A DNA stretch of 64,000 nt from Nephrocerus scutellatus (GCA_947095585.1 OX352763.1:111517908-111581907), one strand, 5' to 3'. Shown: positions 10,952 to 24,149, counted from the first letter of the stretch. Translations and numbers: made by a program. The notes: generated by a model not told the origin, from the sequence alone.

Positions 10952-11112
10952 TGAAAGTGAATTGAGAAATTTTCTCATGACAGTTATTACCCTTGGATGT
11001 TGTTAGCCAGACTTTCGCAAGTGGTAGGATCATAAATAGTCTTTCTGGTGTTTTCCTGAGATTCGAACCTGCCATCCAGCAGTCCAACGCACAAACCACT
11101 AAGTCATCAGCA
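10952..11112 (-). repeat. tRNA-derived SINE, copy 2
   Basis: The minus strand carries box B GGTTCGAATCTCAGG and an A-box-like head near 11080-11112, followed by the shared body (CTTGCGAAAGTCTGG) and ATTGAGAAA..TCATGACAGTTATTA. The match to the other copies is clear but more diverged. It directly follows the mariner fragment. Confidence 0.65.
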
Positions 11113-13127
11113 ACATCAGCGTAAATAACAACTTGGGATTATAAAATTGATTTTTTTCAAAATCCTTCCATTCAGCACTAAATTCAGTCCTCTTCTTCCT
11201 TTTTTTACGTAATTTTCTTCCATTGGCGTCCCGCGTTCCTGCATTGTGCGACGTAATAAGATATCAATTAGAATCTACGATAGCTACGATGTATATTCCC
11301 CAAACATTTTTAACAATTGACCTGCGTTGTTTCTCTATGAGAGTAACCAAGAGTAGTAATAACTGAAAATCAAAATCATAAGAGTCATCCGCCACTATTC
11401 AGCCACCCCATACAAATTGCAACTCCCTCATTTATGGCATGAAAAAAAAAGTCGTAACTAAAGAACCTTTTAACGCACCCTTTGTCATTACATTCACATG
11501 ACTTTGGAAAGCCCATCGCATAAACGCTGCACACTCATGAGTGCACATTCATTATCATTGCTGTGTCCTGGGTGTGGTAATAATTCAAAATTTCGGTTTC
11601 ACTCATACATTGTTGCAATTTGTTCTGAACATAACAAAATGGTATTTTTTAAAATTGCAAAGTTGCAGTGTTACGCAAGTTACACGGGTCAATTGCTAAG
11701 AACAAAGCTGGATAGAGGAAAGAGACCTTTCTTTCTAACGATTTTAGTTTTGGTTTTAAAACCAATTTTCAATTTGAGGCAAGCACAGCATTTTTTATTA
11801 AAGCAAATCCACTGACTTGGAAAATTCGTTTCTCCTTCGTTCATGCACATCTAAGCTTAGCCTACACGAATTAAACTCAACCGGAACAGAAATTAAATTG
11901 AGTGAAACGCAATGAATTGAAAAATAATACAAAATGTATATCCCAATATCTGCGGGCGGAGCGGTCAAATTCGGTGATAGCAATGATCAGCTTTGATGCC
12001 ACTTTGGGCTAACATTCGTCTGTTCCCTTACTATTTGTAGTAAATAAACTTCGTAAAATAGTAAATGGGATTTTATTTAATTAAATTAAAGATTTAATGA
12101 AGCTTTGAAAAGGCCTGTGATTTAACGAGTAATAATCCAATTGGTAAGCGAAAAACGTATATACACCTTACATCCTTTCATTATGGGATCCGTTAATCCA
12201 TAGGTTGTCCAGTGTCCAGAATAGCAGGTTCTTCGTGACTCGAGGGACATAATGTCAAGATGGAGACGCCTGCATTGATATTTCGCCAGTAAATCGTTCA
12301 GTAATAAATCCTAAGGTGCGATTCGCCTTGAAAATTGAAGACTTACAGCTGAAACTTAAGACTAAGACTAAGACTTAAGACTTAAAACTATAACATTAAG
12401 AGTAAAGAGGAATAGTGAAGGAGATCGAGTTTAAGGCGGGGAGTGCTGCGGTTAAAATCGAACGGTTTCAGTTAAACTTCCGTACCATACGGGAGATTGG
12501 ATTGTTAGACCCGTAAGCGGTGTAGTGTGCCGGGTGGATAGAAGAGTAGTGTATCGTAGACTACGAGGGATACTGGTAAAGAAAAAAAATTATTGAGCTG
12601 TATATAGAGACGCACAATCGATGGAGCCTAAGAGGAGACGATGTATGAAGTATGAAATAAATGTCAGCAGCGTCTCTGCGTTCCTTAAGAGTTTTCAAGT
12701 TTATGAGGTTGAGGCGGTCTGGATAGGAAGGCAGGCTAAGAGAATTGTGTCAAGGAAGACCACGAACAGCAAACCGAAGAAAACTGGAGATTATTCATGA
12801 ATAATATGAGATGAAGAAGGGAAAAAAAGTCATTAAAAAATATGGTAAAAAGAAAGGGGCCAAAATGGTTACCTTAAGGGTCTCCAGAGTAATTAAGGGT
12901 GATAGAAGGGAAAAACGGACCAACTTTGACAATTTGGCTTTTGCCAATTAAGCAGCTAGCCACATAAAGACGACTGGAAGCCAAATAACTAAAAAAATTT
13001 ACTATCACAGAGTATTGAAAGTCACTACTCAATGACTGAAAAAAAGAGCTGAGCAATGTTGGAAATTTTGCAACAGGAAGAAAAACTTCCATTAATCCAA
13101 AAGGACTCCTCCAGAAAGCGACTAATT
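11113..13127. other. Gene-free stretch with a small AAGACTT array
   Basis: No protein domain was recognised. The 105-codon ORF at 11498-11815 contains LLCPGCGNN but has no other support. Around 12345-12390 the sequence repeats AAGACTTAAGACT-like units. A segment near 12480-12780 is less AT-rich, but I could not match it to anything. Confidence 0.45.
12345..12395 (+). repeat. Short AAGACT/ACTTAAG array
   Basis: Six to seven imperfect units of AAGACT(T) in about 50 bp. A simple repeat only. Confidence 0.6.
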
Positions 13128-13200
13128 AATGGCTAATGGCTCTAATGGTTAGTGCGTTGAGCTTCTGACCAGATGGTTCGAGGTTCGAATCCCAGAAACA
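13128..13200 (+). repeat. tRNA-derived SINE head, copy 3
   Basis: Reads AATGGCTCTAATGGTTAGTG (A-box region), then GCTTCTGACCAG, then GGTTCGAGGTTCGAATCCCA (B box). It pairs best with the minus-strand copy at 48155-48562 (GGCTCTATTGATTAGTGCG). Downstream body similarity fades after the CCCTCGAAAG words near 13216, so only the head is claimed. Confidence 0.65.
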
Positions 13201-14869
13201 CAAAATCATCATCCCTCGAAAGAAAAAGCTGCCCAAGAGTTCTGCATACAATTTTCTCTTTCATTTGGAAAACGTTTTTTGAAAATGAGATAAGACCACC
13301 TAGAGAATTACTGGTACCTAACTAGACGTGCACGGACAAGTCCAGGTATGGTTCAAAAATTTTATAATTAATTCTATTTGTTCAATTAATTGTGTTGTTA
13401 AGCTACTTTTCTAACACAGCTAAGATTAAGCAAGGGCTTTAAGAAGATTTTGCTTAATCTTTTACGCCTTTCCTCCATTCCTTGAATGATAAGACAAAAA
13501 AATGGATTACCCACTGGGATATGACACATTAAAATGTTGTTTACCGACTACCCACCTGTGGAGTTAGCACATTATTGTAAACTAGTGCAGGTCTTAAATA
13601 ACGAATGCGGAAATTTACATTTTTTGGATTAAAAATATATTTTTGTACCTACTACCTACTGTTTTTGTTATAGATACATTTAAATCCATTTGGAATACAT
13701 TTTTTCTTAGAAAATATTTACAGATAGGTCTAGCAATTTTCTTAATTTTTCCTTCAGAGTTTACTTATCACTGACTTGTACAAAATGAAGATGTAATATT
13801 GAATTAGAGGAAGATTAACAAACACACATTCAAATAAATGAACGAACAGATGGCTAAGTTGGCGGAAGAACGATCTGACAAACACATGAACATGGCACAT
13901 AGTATTGAGAATGTTTAAAACAAAAAGAAAAAAGTAAATAGATGCATGGACGGACAAGTGACAGACAGGCGGACTGGCAGACAAATATATGGAAGGACGA
14001 CAGTTGTTATTTGGTTGCAAAAATATATCATTTTTCAGGCCTGAGAATTTTCTGTTTAGAATTTAACACCCTTTTCAAAGTGTTGGTGGGAATTGGATTT
14101 CTTTCATCTCAAATCTAGAGGACAAGTGTTTTTTTCCTCATTCTCTGTGTGTTACTGTGTAACTGTTTCCGAGGCCAGTCCTAATTATTAAAACTTCGAA
14201 ACTGGTACGATCCTTTCACGGATCTACCTGCTAACGATCAAATGTCCGACCTTTGTTTTGTAGGTGACCTAATCTTTTGATTTCTACCGAGCCTGAACCA
14301 ATAGACAGGAAGCATGAGGCACGTGTAACGTTTTAAATACGAAAACAAGTGGAAGGAGACCAGGAGGAAGATTTTTTTTATTTTCGTATAACGGACATAC
14401 TCGTAGTACAAACAATGGGATGAATGAACAGGACGTCGGTTTGTTAATGCACTCGAATACATTTTGCTTTACACAATTCATTCATTAATGTTCGCGCTCA
14501 GCTGAATGCTGGGAATGTTGAGTCTCAAAATGTTTCAATGTTGTTACAAAATATTTGGTGTTTTCGGTATAGTTGAGATAAGACCTAAGATAAAGTTTTT
14601 TAATAGAAAGTAGCCAAGAGTTATGTAAGTTATAAGGTTGATAAGTGATAAATAAAGAAATTTGAATAATATAATGAATTTATCCGTATAATCGATAAAG
14701 TTGTTTGAAAAACACATTCATTTGGGAGATTTGAAATTAAACCTAACTTAAGCTATTTTATTGGGTAAAAAAGCAACACCAATCATCCTGTAATGGATGT
14801 AGATTTTTTTACACTTTTGGTATCAATTGAGGATCAGCTACGCATTTTTGTGCCCTGCTAAATGAGGAT
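13201..14869. other. Gene-free AT-rich stretch
   Basis: No gene or dated repeat was recognised. A GGACAGACAGGCGGAC-type run near 13945-13985 creates a spurious hydrophobic minus-strand ORF (13754-14020). The minus-strand ORFs at 14238-14481 overlap in two frames and look like chance. Confidence 0.5.
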
Positions 14870-15128
14870 TCCGTTGAGCAGAGTGCTGAAGTGCCCCAAC
14901 TTAACGAGATGCGCAGGTCCTATAGGGGTATCGACAGCGAACCCCCTTCAGAATCGGAAATCCAAAATTCAATAAATCTCCACAAAACCAAAAAAGTAGC
15001 TGGACTTGATGGAATATCAGCTGAATTCCTGAAAGCCGATCCCGTAACAACGGCTAGTATTCTACATCCATTGATACAAATTATATGGGAAAACGAAAGC
15101 TATCCCAAGGACTGGAAGGATGGTGTAA

Positions 15129-15602
15129 TTGTTAAGCTGCCAAACAAAGGTGACCTTAAGAATTACACAATTGGCGTGGTATCACCGTTTTGTCTGTTTT
15201 TTAATGGCAACCATCATTCTCGTGCGGATAAAGGATAGAATCGAATCTACACTCAAGAGGCATCAAGCTGGCTTCCGCAGTGGTGGATCATGTGTCGACC
15301 ATATCAACACCCTGCGTATCGCCCTTGAGCAGTCGATGGAATTTCAATCACCGCTTTACCTCATGTTCGTGGATTTTGAGAAGGCCTTTGATCGAGTTAG
15401 CCGAGAATGTATATGGAGATCGTTGCTTGGTAGAGGAATTCCCCCAAAAATTGTTGCCATTATTAGAGAGTCCTACAACAACGCAAGGTTTTTTTTTTAC
15501 ACAATGGGCAGCTATCCGACTCCTTCGTGGTGCAACAGGGTGTTAGACAGGGGGATGTTCTATCGCCAATCCTCTTCCTGCTGGCGATGGACGACGTATT
15601 GA
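15129..15602 (+). pseudogene. Family B RT core ORF fragment
   Basis: An open frame of 157 codons. The part from about residue 35 on (IESTLKRHQAGFRSGGSC, then FVDFEKAFDRV with the first catalytic Asp) is RT. The first 30 residues and the last 30 are out-of-frame readings, so the ORF is longer than the true in-frame RT piece. Confidence 0.7.
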
Positions 15603-15843
15603 CGGCCAGTGTTGGTACAGCGGAGCGAAAGGCATTCAATGGAGACCGTTTGAAAGGCTCAGTCATTTAGACTATGCTGATGATATATGCCTCCTGGCTA
15701 ATAACATCAGTGGGCTGAACGGGATGTGCCAAACACTGAAAGTGAAGGGAGAGTCGAGTGGTCTAAGAATAAACAGCAAAAAGACAAAAACAATGCTCAA
15801 AGGCCGCTCCACATAGCAGCGTATTAATATACAGGAGACGCCA

Positions 15844-16320
15844 GTGGAAGAAGTCGAACAGTTTAACTACCTTGGCAGTATTGTTTCTGCAAATGGCGGT
15901 ACTGATCTGGACGTTAAAAGTAGAATTAATAAAGCTCATGCTGCCTTTGGTACTCTGACCCCAATTTGGAAATCCAATCAAATCTCCTTACGCACTAAGT
16001 TGAGATTCTTCGAATCCAATGTCAAATCTGTGCTGTTATACGCCTGCAAAACCTGGAAAGTCACGTCTACTATTTCGAAGAAATTGCAAACTTTTGTGAA
16101 TCGCTGTCTACGCCACATCCTAAAGATTCGCTGGCCACAAATTGTATCAAACGAGGAATTGTGGCGCAGGGCAAGTCAAGAGCGGATGGACGTCGATATA
16201 AGAAAGCGTAAATGGCAAAGGATTGGTCACATACTGATGAAACCAAACGAAGAAATTGCAAAGCAGTTTGAATGGAATCCACAGGTTGCACGGCGGATTG
16301 GAAGATCAAGAAAAACATGA
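15844..16320 (+). pseudogene. Family B post-RT domain ORF fragment
   Basis: An open frame of 158 codons that is coding-like from end to end: FNYLGSIV, then KSRINKAHAAFGTL, SNVKSVLLYACKTW, LQTFVNRCLRHILKIRWP and RKRKWQRIGHILMKP. This is the conserved domain that follows RT in this LINE type. The usual (W)RRGRP-like stretch is represented by RRIGRSRKT. It is among the best preserved LINE coding pieces in the window. Confidence 0.8.
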
Positions 16321-16530
16321 AAATCAACTGTCTTAGCAGAAGCAGAATCTCAGAGAAGGATGTGGCCACAGCTAAAATACCTTGCTGCAAACCGTGAAGG
16401 ATGGAGACGTTTTGTTGACGAGATTGATTTGCATTTTAAAATGGAATCACTAAAGGAATCAAGTTCTTCTTGTAATATTATAGAGTCCTCTAAGCAAGAA
16501 AATTTGAAAAAATATAGACCATCATGAGCA

Positions 16531-19309
16531 AACAAGGGATTTGATGACCTTAGATTTCTATTTGAGTCATTCGTATATAAAAAAAAATAAAAGATGACTT
16601 AGGTGACTGCCTTGTGGTACGCCTGACATTACCTAGAAAAAATTCGAACAAAAATCGTTTGCACAAACAAAATTCCATTTATTACATACAGCTCCCTACG
16701 TTAACTCGAGAGCCGCTCTTTTTCGCAGACTTTCGCCTTTGAATAATTCTGCTCTTATCATCCAACGAGTTGTTATCAACACTCGGTAAAAATCCAGCAT
16801 AAACGGACCAAGTGGCGACGATGCTAGGAGTAACACAAAGAGATGAAATTCGACTTACAGACGTAGTTCACAAATAGCAGCAACCATCAACAGAAGAATT
16901 GGAAGTTGAGTTAAGATGATTTATTATATTGGCAGAAGTAGAATTGATTCCAACACTAGTGATTTCTGACGAAGTCTTCTTTTGCACTGAAACATTTCTC
17001 CGAGCACTCTCGTTACTCTTTGATAGAGAAGAAGATTGAAGACGGATCGTGCAAAAAAGCTCGATGAACTACTCGAAATAAGGCGACTGTTGCGCAAACC
17101 AAGACTTCGTTTTATCAGAAGTTTAAGGTAGGCTTTCAAAGAAAGACCTCACTGTCTAGTAAAAGCTCGAAACGTAGAGTGTAGAAATATTTTTTGTGTG
17201 ATACTGGAACCATACTCAGGTTGTACTAGCAGTTGTAGCAGAGTAGAAGAAGCCGAAGTATTTCCTCCACGATGGCGGAATCATCAAATATGCAACCAAA
17301 AGGGTTATCCCATTTTATGCGGTCTACCAAAATTCGAAACCTTTTTTTTAAAAAAGGGTAAATTGTCGCAAGTCATCGCCAGAATGTTATCGGACATGTC
17401 CTCAGTACTCAGGTCGGAAGTTTCCCGCGTTTGTAGTCTTTACGCACTGTGGTTATTCAAAAAAACAGCTTTAGCTTGAAAAAATAAAAAAACATCACTC
17501 AGAGTGGACATCATTAATAAAATTTTTAAATCATTGCCGATGACATATTTCCCAAAAGAGCGTCATCATCTATGCAATTATATTAAAGCGTAAAGTACGC
17601 TCCCTTGGTGTAAATCAATAAAAGATAAAATTTTCAAAAAAAATTTTTTTTCCTCTCATTTTTATTTCTCTCGAGAATTTTTTATCACCAATGGAATTTC
17701 ATGGTTTATTAAGGGAAAACCTCAATTACAAGGAAATTACCACGATTGGATGACAATGCAGAGGAAGAGAGAGAAAAGTCATTGAAAAAAATTGTATCTA
17801 TCGAGCCTCAAGCGGGTTAATCGCAAATATCCTTTCATGGATATCCCTAAACTGATCCCATCGATATGGAAGCGTTCAGTAATCAAAGAAGAGAGCAACA
17901 AAAAAGAGCCAAATTCAGTTAATTTTTTATCGTTACAAGGACGATCACGATCTTGTGTCCTTGTCGGCTCTTGATACTACACGAATTACGCCAATTTTAA
18001 AGGAATGACGATTAATCAAAGTGACGCGAAGGACCTGAGAAACATTTATCACTCACAACTAAATGGAAAATCTCATCTTCAGTATCTCTTGATATCCTTG
18101 ATATCGGATCTTTCCGATTGCCTGGATATCGTAGGAATATGATGAATTCTTCTTTGCAGTGTTCATTTTTACAAACGCATAGTCCTGTTGTTGTGTCCTT
18201 CTTAGCTAATGCATGCCAGAAGAAAAAGAAAAATCGAATGATCTGAAGTAAGGAAGAAAGGAAGTGCCTTATGACTTCCCCCATCCTTTGGAATTTACTG
18301 CTCTAGAAACGATCTCTTATTCGAAACACCTTGAATTTTTGCTTTCCCTCATCTTTTATCCTTCTTATCCTTGTTGTCATCGTATGCGTGCGTGACGGAT
18401 TGGTATTACTCGGATGTGGTGTGCACATTTAGAGCAATCGGTGCGTAATGCTCGAATTGTTGTCGTAATGTTACGAAGGAAAAAGGATTTTGTTTGCTCG
18501 CCTTTTTTGCAGGCAAATTCGTTTCCTTTTTTTTTTTTGACGAACCTTTGTTGGCGTCGTCGTTGTTGTCGTCCTAATGCAATTTCAATTTTTGAATAGA
18601 CACCTAATGGAAGGCAATTTTTTCAAGTTTCTCAACATCATTTGTGCGTTAAAGTACCACTGACGAGACGGCATAAACGGGAGCAACATATCAAGAGCAC
18701 ACATGTCCTTTTATTGTCTTGGGTCTGATTGCTCTATGCTTGGGTGTCGGTCGTGTTGCCTTCTTCGAGCTCGAATGTTGTATTTGCTGTATTTTCTGCA
18801 CTTCAATGTGCAATTCTCGTACACGTTTGCGAGTATTTTTGCCAAAGGAGAACATCTGCCCTTGAAAATTTAACAACAACAACAATAAATTGTTCTGCGA
18901 TTATTAGGTGGATGAATCGAGGAGTATAAGATGGACGCATGGATAAGAGTCTTATGTTTTCTGTTGCATTGCGAAATTTTTTTTAAGTCGGTACAGAATA
19001 AAATGTTGACAAAAAGCAGGATAATAAGATTGCTATTTTGTCACATTGACTATATAACTGCCCTAATATTGGTTGAGTGAAAAACTTTTTGGTGTTTTTT
19101 TATTGAAAATATATTACGGGTTTTGTTTTGTAATTTCTTAGAAATTCCTAAGGTTATCTAAGGCACTACGTATAAAAATTGTATGGAAAGTTTTGTCTCT
19201 GGGAAGATTTATTTAAAGCTAACGTGTTTCTAAATCAGAGAAGTTACCGAAAGCCGAGTAAAATAGTTTAGTTACCAAATAATATATACAGCTTGTTTTA
19301 AGCATAACA
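16531..19309. other. Gene-free stretch
   Basis: No recognisable gene or repeat family. A poly(A)-rich run at about 16580-16590 may be the tail of the preceding family B element. The ORFs at 17198-17479 (93 codons) and 18012-18284 (minus, 90 codons) have no recognisable domain. GATATC occurs several times between 18090 and 18130. Confidence 0.45.
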
Positions 19310-19314
19310 TTCCC

Positions 19315-19580
19315 TGCTGCTTTATTTACAGAAGCCCTAATTTAGACAGTGTCTCAACTTGTATTGAATTAGATGCACTGTCTGACTCTATTACTAGAAA
19401 TTGATTACTTGATCCATATTCTGAAATCTTTATTGCGGGCGATTTCGATGTACACAAAACACCACAAGGGAGGGATGTTGCTGAGTTAAGCAATCTCACT
19501 CAGCTTGTGAATGCCCCCACTAGAATTCCCGACATTGTAAGTCACAGCGCTAATACGCTTGAGTTGTTTCTTACATAATA
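19315..19580 (+). mobile_element. Jockey/I-type LINE endonuclease fragment
   Basis: One frame with a single stop reads YRSPNLDSVSTCIELDALSD, then IFIAGDFDVHKTPQGRDVAE, LTQLVNAPTRIPDIVSHSAN and TLELFLT. These are the YRSPN, GDFNVH (Asn to Asp here), LTQLV.. PTR and LDLFLT blocks of the apurinic-type LINE endonuclease. RT is absent. The stretch is shorter than a full domain because of internal loss between DALSD and GDF. Confidence 0.75.
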
Positions 19581-19714
19581 AATACCCCGGCGGTCAGCCA
19601 TCAGCAGAAGGAATAACACAAAATGCATTAGAATTGCAAGTGGCCGTAACTATCTCTGACTGGTGGAAGTGCGATCAAACCTCCACGTGGTGGCCGCTGG
19701 TAATTTTCCTCCAA

Positions 19715-21286
19715 TACGGGAAAAGATGAATGATCGGGCTAGTCCCTTCAAAGTAAGGTTGGCGCGAGACCAATAACCTCGCCCGTAAAAAAAACTTTCA
19801 CTACGGAACCCAAAATCAGCCTCGGATACACTGATGAACGACGATGACCACAGCAACGAAAACGGCTAAACGATTTAAGAATTTTCTCATGGAACGTATG
19901 CTCACTGTATAGAGCTCAAGCTGCACATCAGCTGGCCGATACCCTGGCTAAATATAAAGCTGACATAACAACAATCCAGGTGATGCGGTGGACGGGGTAT
20001 GGTGTCTTACAAAAATCAGAATTTCACATATATTACAGCTGTAATGCAAGACATCATGTGATCGCGGTGGGGTTTCTAGTCAGCAAAAGATTGAAACCCA
20101 CCGTAAGCGGCTTTAAAGCAGTAAATTAAATGTTATGCACCCTGCATAATACTGAGGACAGGCATGATCAGGTGATATCCAAGCGGAGCTTATTAAAACA
20201 GGAGGTCCCGCAATACACCAAGCAATTCATGAACTAATAGTGCAAGTATGGGAGGAAGAAGCGATGCCAGAAGACTGGCGAAGAGGCATCCCGTGCCCCA
20301 TACATAAGAAAGAAAACAAGCAGGTGGTATAACGTTGTTGAGTACCGCGTATAAGTTCTTCTCCTCTATCCTTCAAGACAGGATAGCCCCATACGCTAAA
20401 TTCATCATTGGTCCAGTTTGGCTTTATCCCAGTCTAGAGTTTCAAAACTCACTACACCATCTTTTTATAGACTTTAAAGCCACCCATGAAAGCATAGCCA
20501 GAGTAGAACTTTATAAAGCCATGAGAAAATTCGGCAACCCAATTAAACTGACGCGACTATGTATGTTGACCATGACCAATGTTATAAGCCAATTAAAAAT
20601 ATCCGGATCACTATCAAGCCCATTCAACATCTATAACGGGCTCCGACAAGGGGATGGGCTGGCCTGCGACCTCTTCCAGGTTGAAGAAAGTGATCAGAGA
20701 CTCAGACGTAACAGCGAGAGGAAAAATCCTCTAAAAGTCCATTCAGATACTGGCTTACGCAGACGACATTGACATCGTTGGTAGAAAACCAAGAGCTGTA
20801 TATAAAGATTTCATCCAGATCGAGCGGCCGGCACGAAATCTGGGGCTGAACATAAATGAGATCAAGACAAAGTACATGGATGTCACGTCTGCGAGTTAAA
20901 GATCCAACATTGGTCTCTCAATTAAAAAAGTGGAGCGCGAATTTGAAGTAGTGCATTCCTTTATCTATGACTCTTAGCCGCGGTGAAGAGGAAAGTCTTA
21001 CGAAGAGTTGTTGGCCCCGTATAAGAGGAAGGACGCTTCCCAAGACTCTATAGTGATGAGATCTATGAGCGTTACCGCGATGCCGACATCGTAACGAGAA
21101 TTAAGCTCGGAAAGTCCCTTGCGGTAGGATTTATGAAACACAACAGCGAGGCCGGCCAAGCCTACGCTGGAAGGATGGCATAGACCAGGACGCTCCATTT
21201 TGGCTCAAAATCGGGACCGGTGGAGATACCTTTTGCCGGAGGCCAGGATCGGAGCCCGGTTGTAGGGCCAAATATGATGATGATGA
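19715..21286 (+). mobile_element. Family A LINE with 5' region, internal deletion and intact 3' tail
   Basis: The 5' part (19715-19860), non-coding with CCTCGCCCGTAAA, is shared with 28112-28345. Endonuclease start: RIFSWNVCSLYRAQAAHQLA, KYKADITTIQVMRWTG (the catalytic Glu of the QE motif is Val), YYSCNARHHVIAVGFLVSKR. The sequence then jumps near 20160 to the start of RT (AIHELIVQVWEEEAMPEDWR), continuing to FIDFKATHESIARVELYKAM and GLRQGDGLACDLF. The (ATG)n tail lies at 21273-21286. It lacks the endonuclease C-terminus and linker. The RT ORF at 20335-20772 is 145 codons. Confidence 0.85.
20335..20772 (+). pseudogene. Family A RT fragment
   Basis: A 145-codon open frame containing the RT blocks IDFKATHESIARVELYKAM, FGNPIKLTRLCMLTMTNVIS and NGLRQGDGLACDLF. 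The YADD block lies beyond a frameshift (ILAYADDIDIVG near 20748-20790 in another frame). Non-functional. Confidence 0.75.
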
Positions 21287-24149
21287 ATCTATGGCAACCC
21301 ACCTTTCTCTTGTCTCTCTATTCCAGCGCTCCTGCCAAAAAACGTATAAAGTTTTCTTTGGCTTCTCTTTTTGCTGCTGCTACTTTTTTCAGTTTCAATT
21401 ACCTTTCCCCCTCCTGGTCCAATAGACTATTTTTTTTTATATAGAGACTCATTGCCAAGGGAGGACTCCCTGAATTACTTGCGTCACGGCAATAAGTTGG
21501 GCTAAGCCCTTTATTAAAATACAAATAAAATAAAAATGGAAGGAATGTGATTTACAATATATCACATTCCTCACGTTTATTTCGGTTAGCTATGGGGATA
21601 AAAACTGAAGACCTTGGAAACTCCTGTAAACGCTGAACATTTGCTTTCTTTACTGTTCCTTCTTAAGAGCGTCTGTCTAAATTTCGCGTTTATACTACAT
21701 TCATGACAGTCATCATTATCAAAAATAATTTTTGTCGATTCTTCGACGTTGGCCATTTATCATACCAAGCAGTAGTAGCTTACTCCTTAATGTAATGGAT
21801 TTGCTTCCAATGGCAATGTTTATTGTGAAGTCGTATTCACAAATTTAAATCGATGAGGGGATTTTCTTTAAAAAAGTATTTGAATGGGAATCAGTTATGA
21901 CCCAAGCTTAATGAGAAGCCTTAAGAACCGAATACCGGCAAGACGCGAGAGACATTTTTTACGTAATTTAATCACCGCTGGGCGGGATTTTTTTCGTAAA
22001 AAATTCATAAGCCCTGCTCTGTTGAATTGTAACAGCATTGCAATGAACAGACTTTTGCTGATTTAATCCCAGCTTGGAGGAACATTTTTGAAAATGAACA
22101 TTTTCGAAACTATTAACGGGAATAATGTCGTCTCCCTTAAGAAGAAATCCAACGAAAATTAAAAAAAAAATAACTACCATCCTGTGCTAGATAAGCTGAA
22201 GAGCACTTCCTGTAGATAAACTCACTTCCCCTATATCCTTTCTTGTTGTTTATGCAAATTGCTCTCGTCATCGGAAGAAGCTTCAAAATTACCTGGATTC
22301 TTGTCATTGTTGACGAGTAGGCAACCGCAAGCATTCTTCTTCTGTTTCGGTCAAAAGTACTGTTGAGTAATACGTAATCGGTTTTTTAAATTTAAATCAA
22401 ATTTTTCAATTGTCAATTCCATATATCCTGATCGTAAGGGTGTACATACCCGTAACGGGGCATACGTCATTTCTATGTAGGTCGTGCATACCGGAATGGA
22501 TAGTTTGTGTACATAATTTGTAAGTAAGTATCCTTGGTAAAAGTATACATCCTCGTATGCCCGCCAAGTACCTAACCTATATCCGTTTTTTCCTTCGGGG
22601 TTTGTGAATCTATTAAAGTTTTAAATAAAAAACAAACAACAACAATCTTGATTACATTACTTTCGGTTTCGTAGCTCCGCCTGACGTGTAAAATAAGGTC
22701 CATCTCTTATGTCAGGTCACGCTGTCGTGAAAAGGATTCTTTAGCAATTTACACTTCCGTAGGGATTATCGTTGTTTACCTAAAGAGTATTTGGTTCAAT
22801 TATAAAGCCCGACATAACATTCATCTATCCATCTATGGTTTTACTATCTAACGTTCACGGCTATACTTGCCAAAAAGGCTGTCGTTTAGTTACTGTATTG
22901 ACGCTGTCCATCCCAACTTTACCTTATTAAGCTGTTTGTGACCTGCTATTGCTTGTTTTCAATAATAAACCCCAATCCACTTTTGAAAGGAGTCTATGCA
23001 AATCCGCATGGAATAAAAAACCTCACATTTTTTACAGCACATAAATAGGCAGATGTCTGAAGGATCTTTTTGTTTCACTCAGTGAAAAAGGTAAACAAAA
23101 ATCTCATAAATCTGCCAAAATTTTCGTTATATTTCATAAAAATATCAAAAAGAACGGAGAACCAATATTTCGGAAGCGATTGCGCCACAGCAAAAAAAAA
23201 ATCGCCCTAATCTACTGATGTGGAAAATTCAAAACCGAAATGAATATTTTTGCATTTTTTTGCACGTTATTTTGGTGTAATAAATTTTCCCATATTAAGA
23301 ATTCTGACGGCGGCCCTTCAATGCCGCTGACCCTTCAATTTCGGTAAAATATGGAAAATCTTTTCTTCATTTTCCCACAAGATAAGCCGCAGCAACGCCA
23401 CATGTCCGTCGTCCCATCCAGGTCCCATGTTGTGTGCAAATTTCATAATGATTGTGATATACGAGGAGGTATGCACAGTAAGTTCAGTCAGCGCACCGCA
23501 CCCATCAATCGCACTTATTCTTACCTGGAAAAAGTGAAAGTAGAAAGTGTATCCCTTCGACATTTCCGCTTCTTATTAATTTTGCTTTTGCCCTGGATAT
23601 GTCCATAAACATACTCGTGGGGTAATCATAATTTTTCCAAAGATTTGCTCTTTGATTGCATGTAGAGTGTGCGCTTAAAACTTCCTTTCCATTTTCGTTT
23701 TTCCTCTGATTTTCTATTTCTCCGACTCTTCCTCGATTTGACCCGAAATTTGTTCGAAATTTAAGCTGAAAATATTTCCTTGCTATTCAGAGAAATAATC
23801 AGAAACTGCTTTATGATGTGCGCAAAGTAAGACAATATACATACGAGTATGTATATGGACATGGGCACCGGCAGGATTGCTTTCCAGGGGGGTGCATCTA
23901 CGCTGAAATTACTTCGAACCCCTTGGGCTCCTAGAAAAACGAACAATTTTAAAAGTTACGTTAATACTGAGCCTATAAATTTTAATGCAACAACTGCAAT
24001 AACTCCGATATATTAATTCCATTACTTAAATTAAAGTTGTGATTTGTGATTTAAAGAACTTGAATTGTGTTTTAATTTGGAAAATCCATTACGAACTCTA
24101 GAAAGCCTAAATTCCGTAGCAATTGATGTCAGAAGTGGGATTTTGCAAT
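21287..24149. other. Gene-free stretch with one hairpin
   Basis: No gene or repeat family was recognised. A perfect 11-bp hairpin lies at 21541-21571. The opposing ORFs at 23318-23563 and 23351-23608 overlap each other on opposite strands and show no domain. Confidence 0.45.
21541..21571. other. Perfect 11-bp inverted repeat
   Basis: AGGAATGTGAT and ATCACATTCCT flank a 9-nt loop. No downstream T run or gene points to a terminator, so its role is unknown. Chance cannot be ruled out. Confidence 0.4.

Larger units (their letters stand above)
14870..16530 (+). mobile_element. Family B LINE, RT to end of ORF
   Basis: Blocks in order: PSESEIQNSI...KTKKVAGLDGISAEFLKAD (start of RT), ENESYPKDWKDGVIVKLPNK, then a deletion/frame change, QAGFRSGGSCVDHINTLRIA, LMFVDFEKAFDRVSRECIWR, QGDVLSPILFLLAMDDVL after a frameshift, and LDYADDICLLANN. 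The long post-RT domain follows (FNYLGSIVSANGGTDLDVKS, LLYACKTWKVTS, CLRHILKIRWPQIVSNEELW) and runs to a stop near 16526. The RT catalytic YADD is intact, but stops and frameshifts elsewhere make it a relic. A second, more decayed copy lies at 29190-30985 and a minus fragment at 48720-49310. The clade is not assigned. Confidence 0.85.

Noticed and set aside
11498..11815. 105-codon ORF with CPGCGNN as a zinc-binding protein
   Set aside because: A single CxxC without a partner pair and no similarity recognised.
13754..14020. Hydrophobic 88-codon minus ORF as a membrane protein
   Set aside because: Partly derives from a GGACAGACAGGC-type repeat run; residue composition follows base bias.
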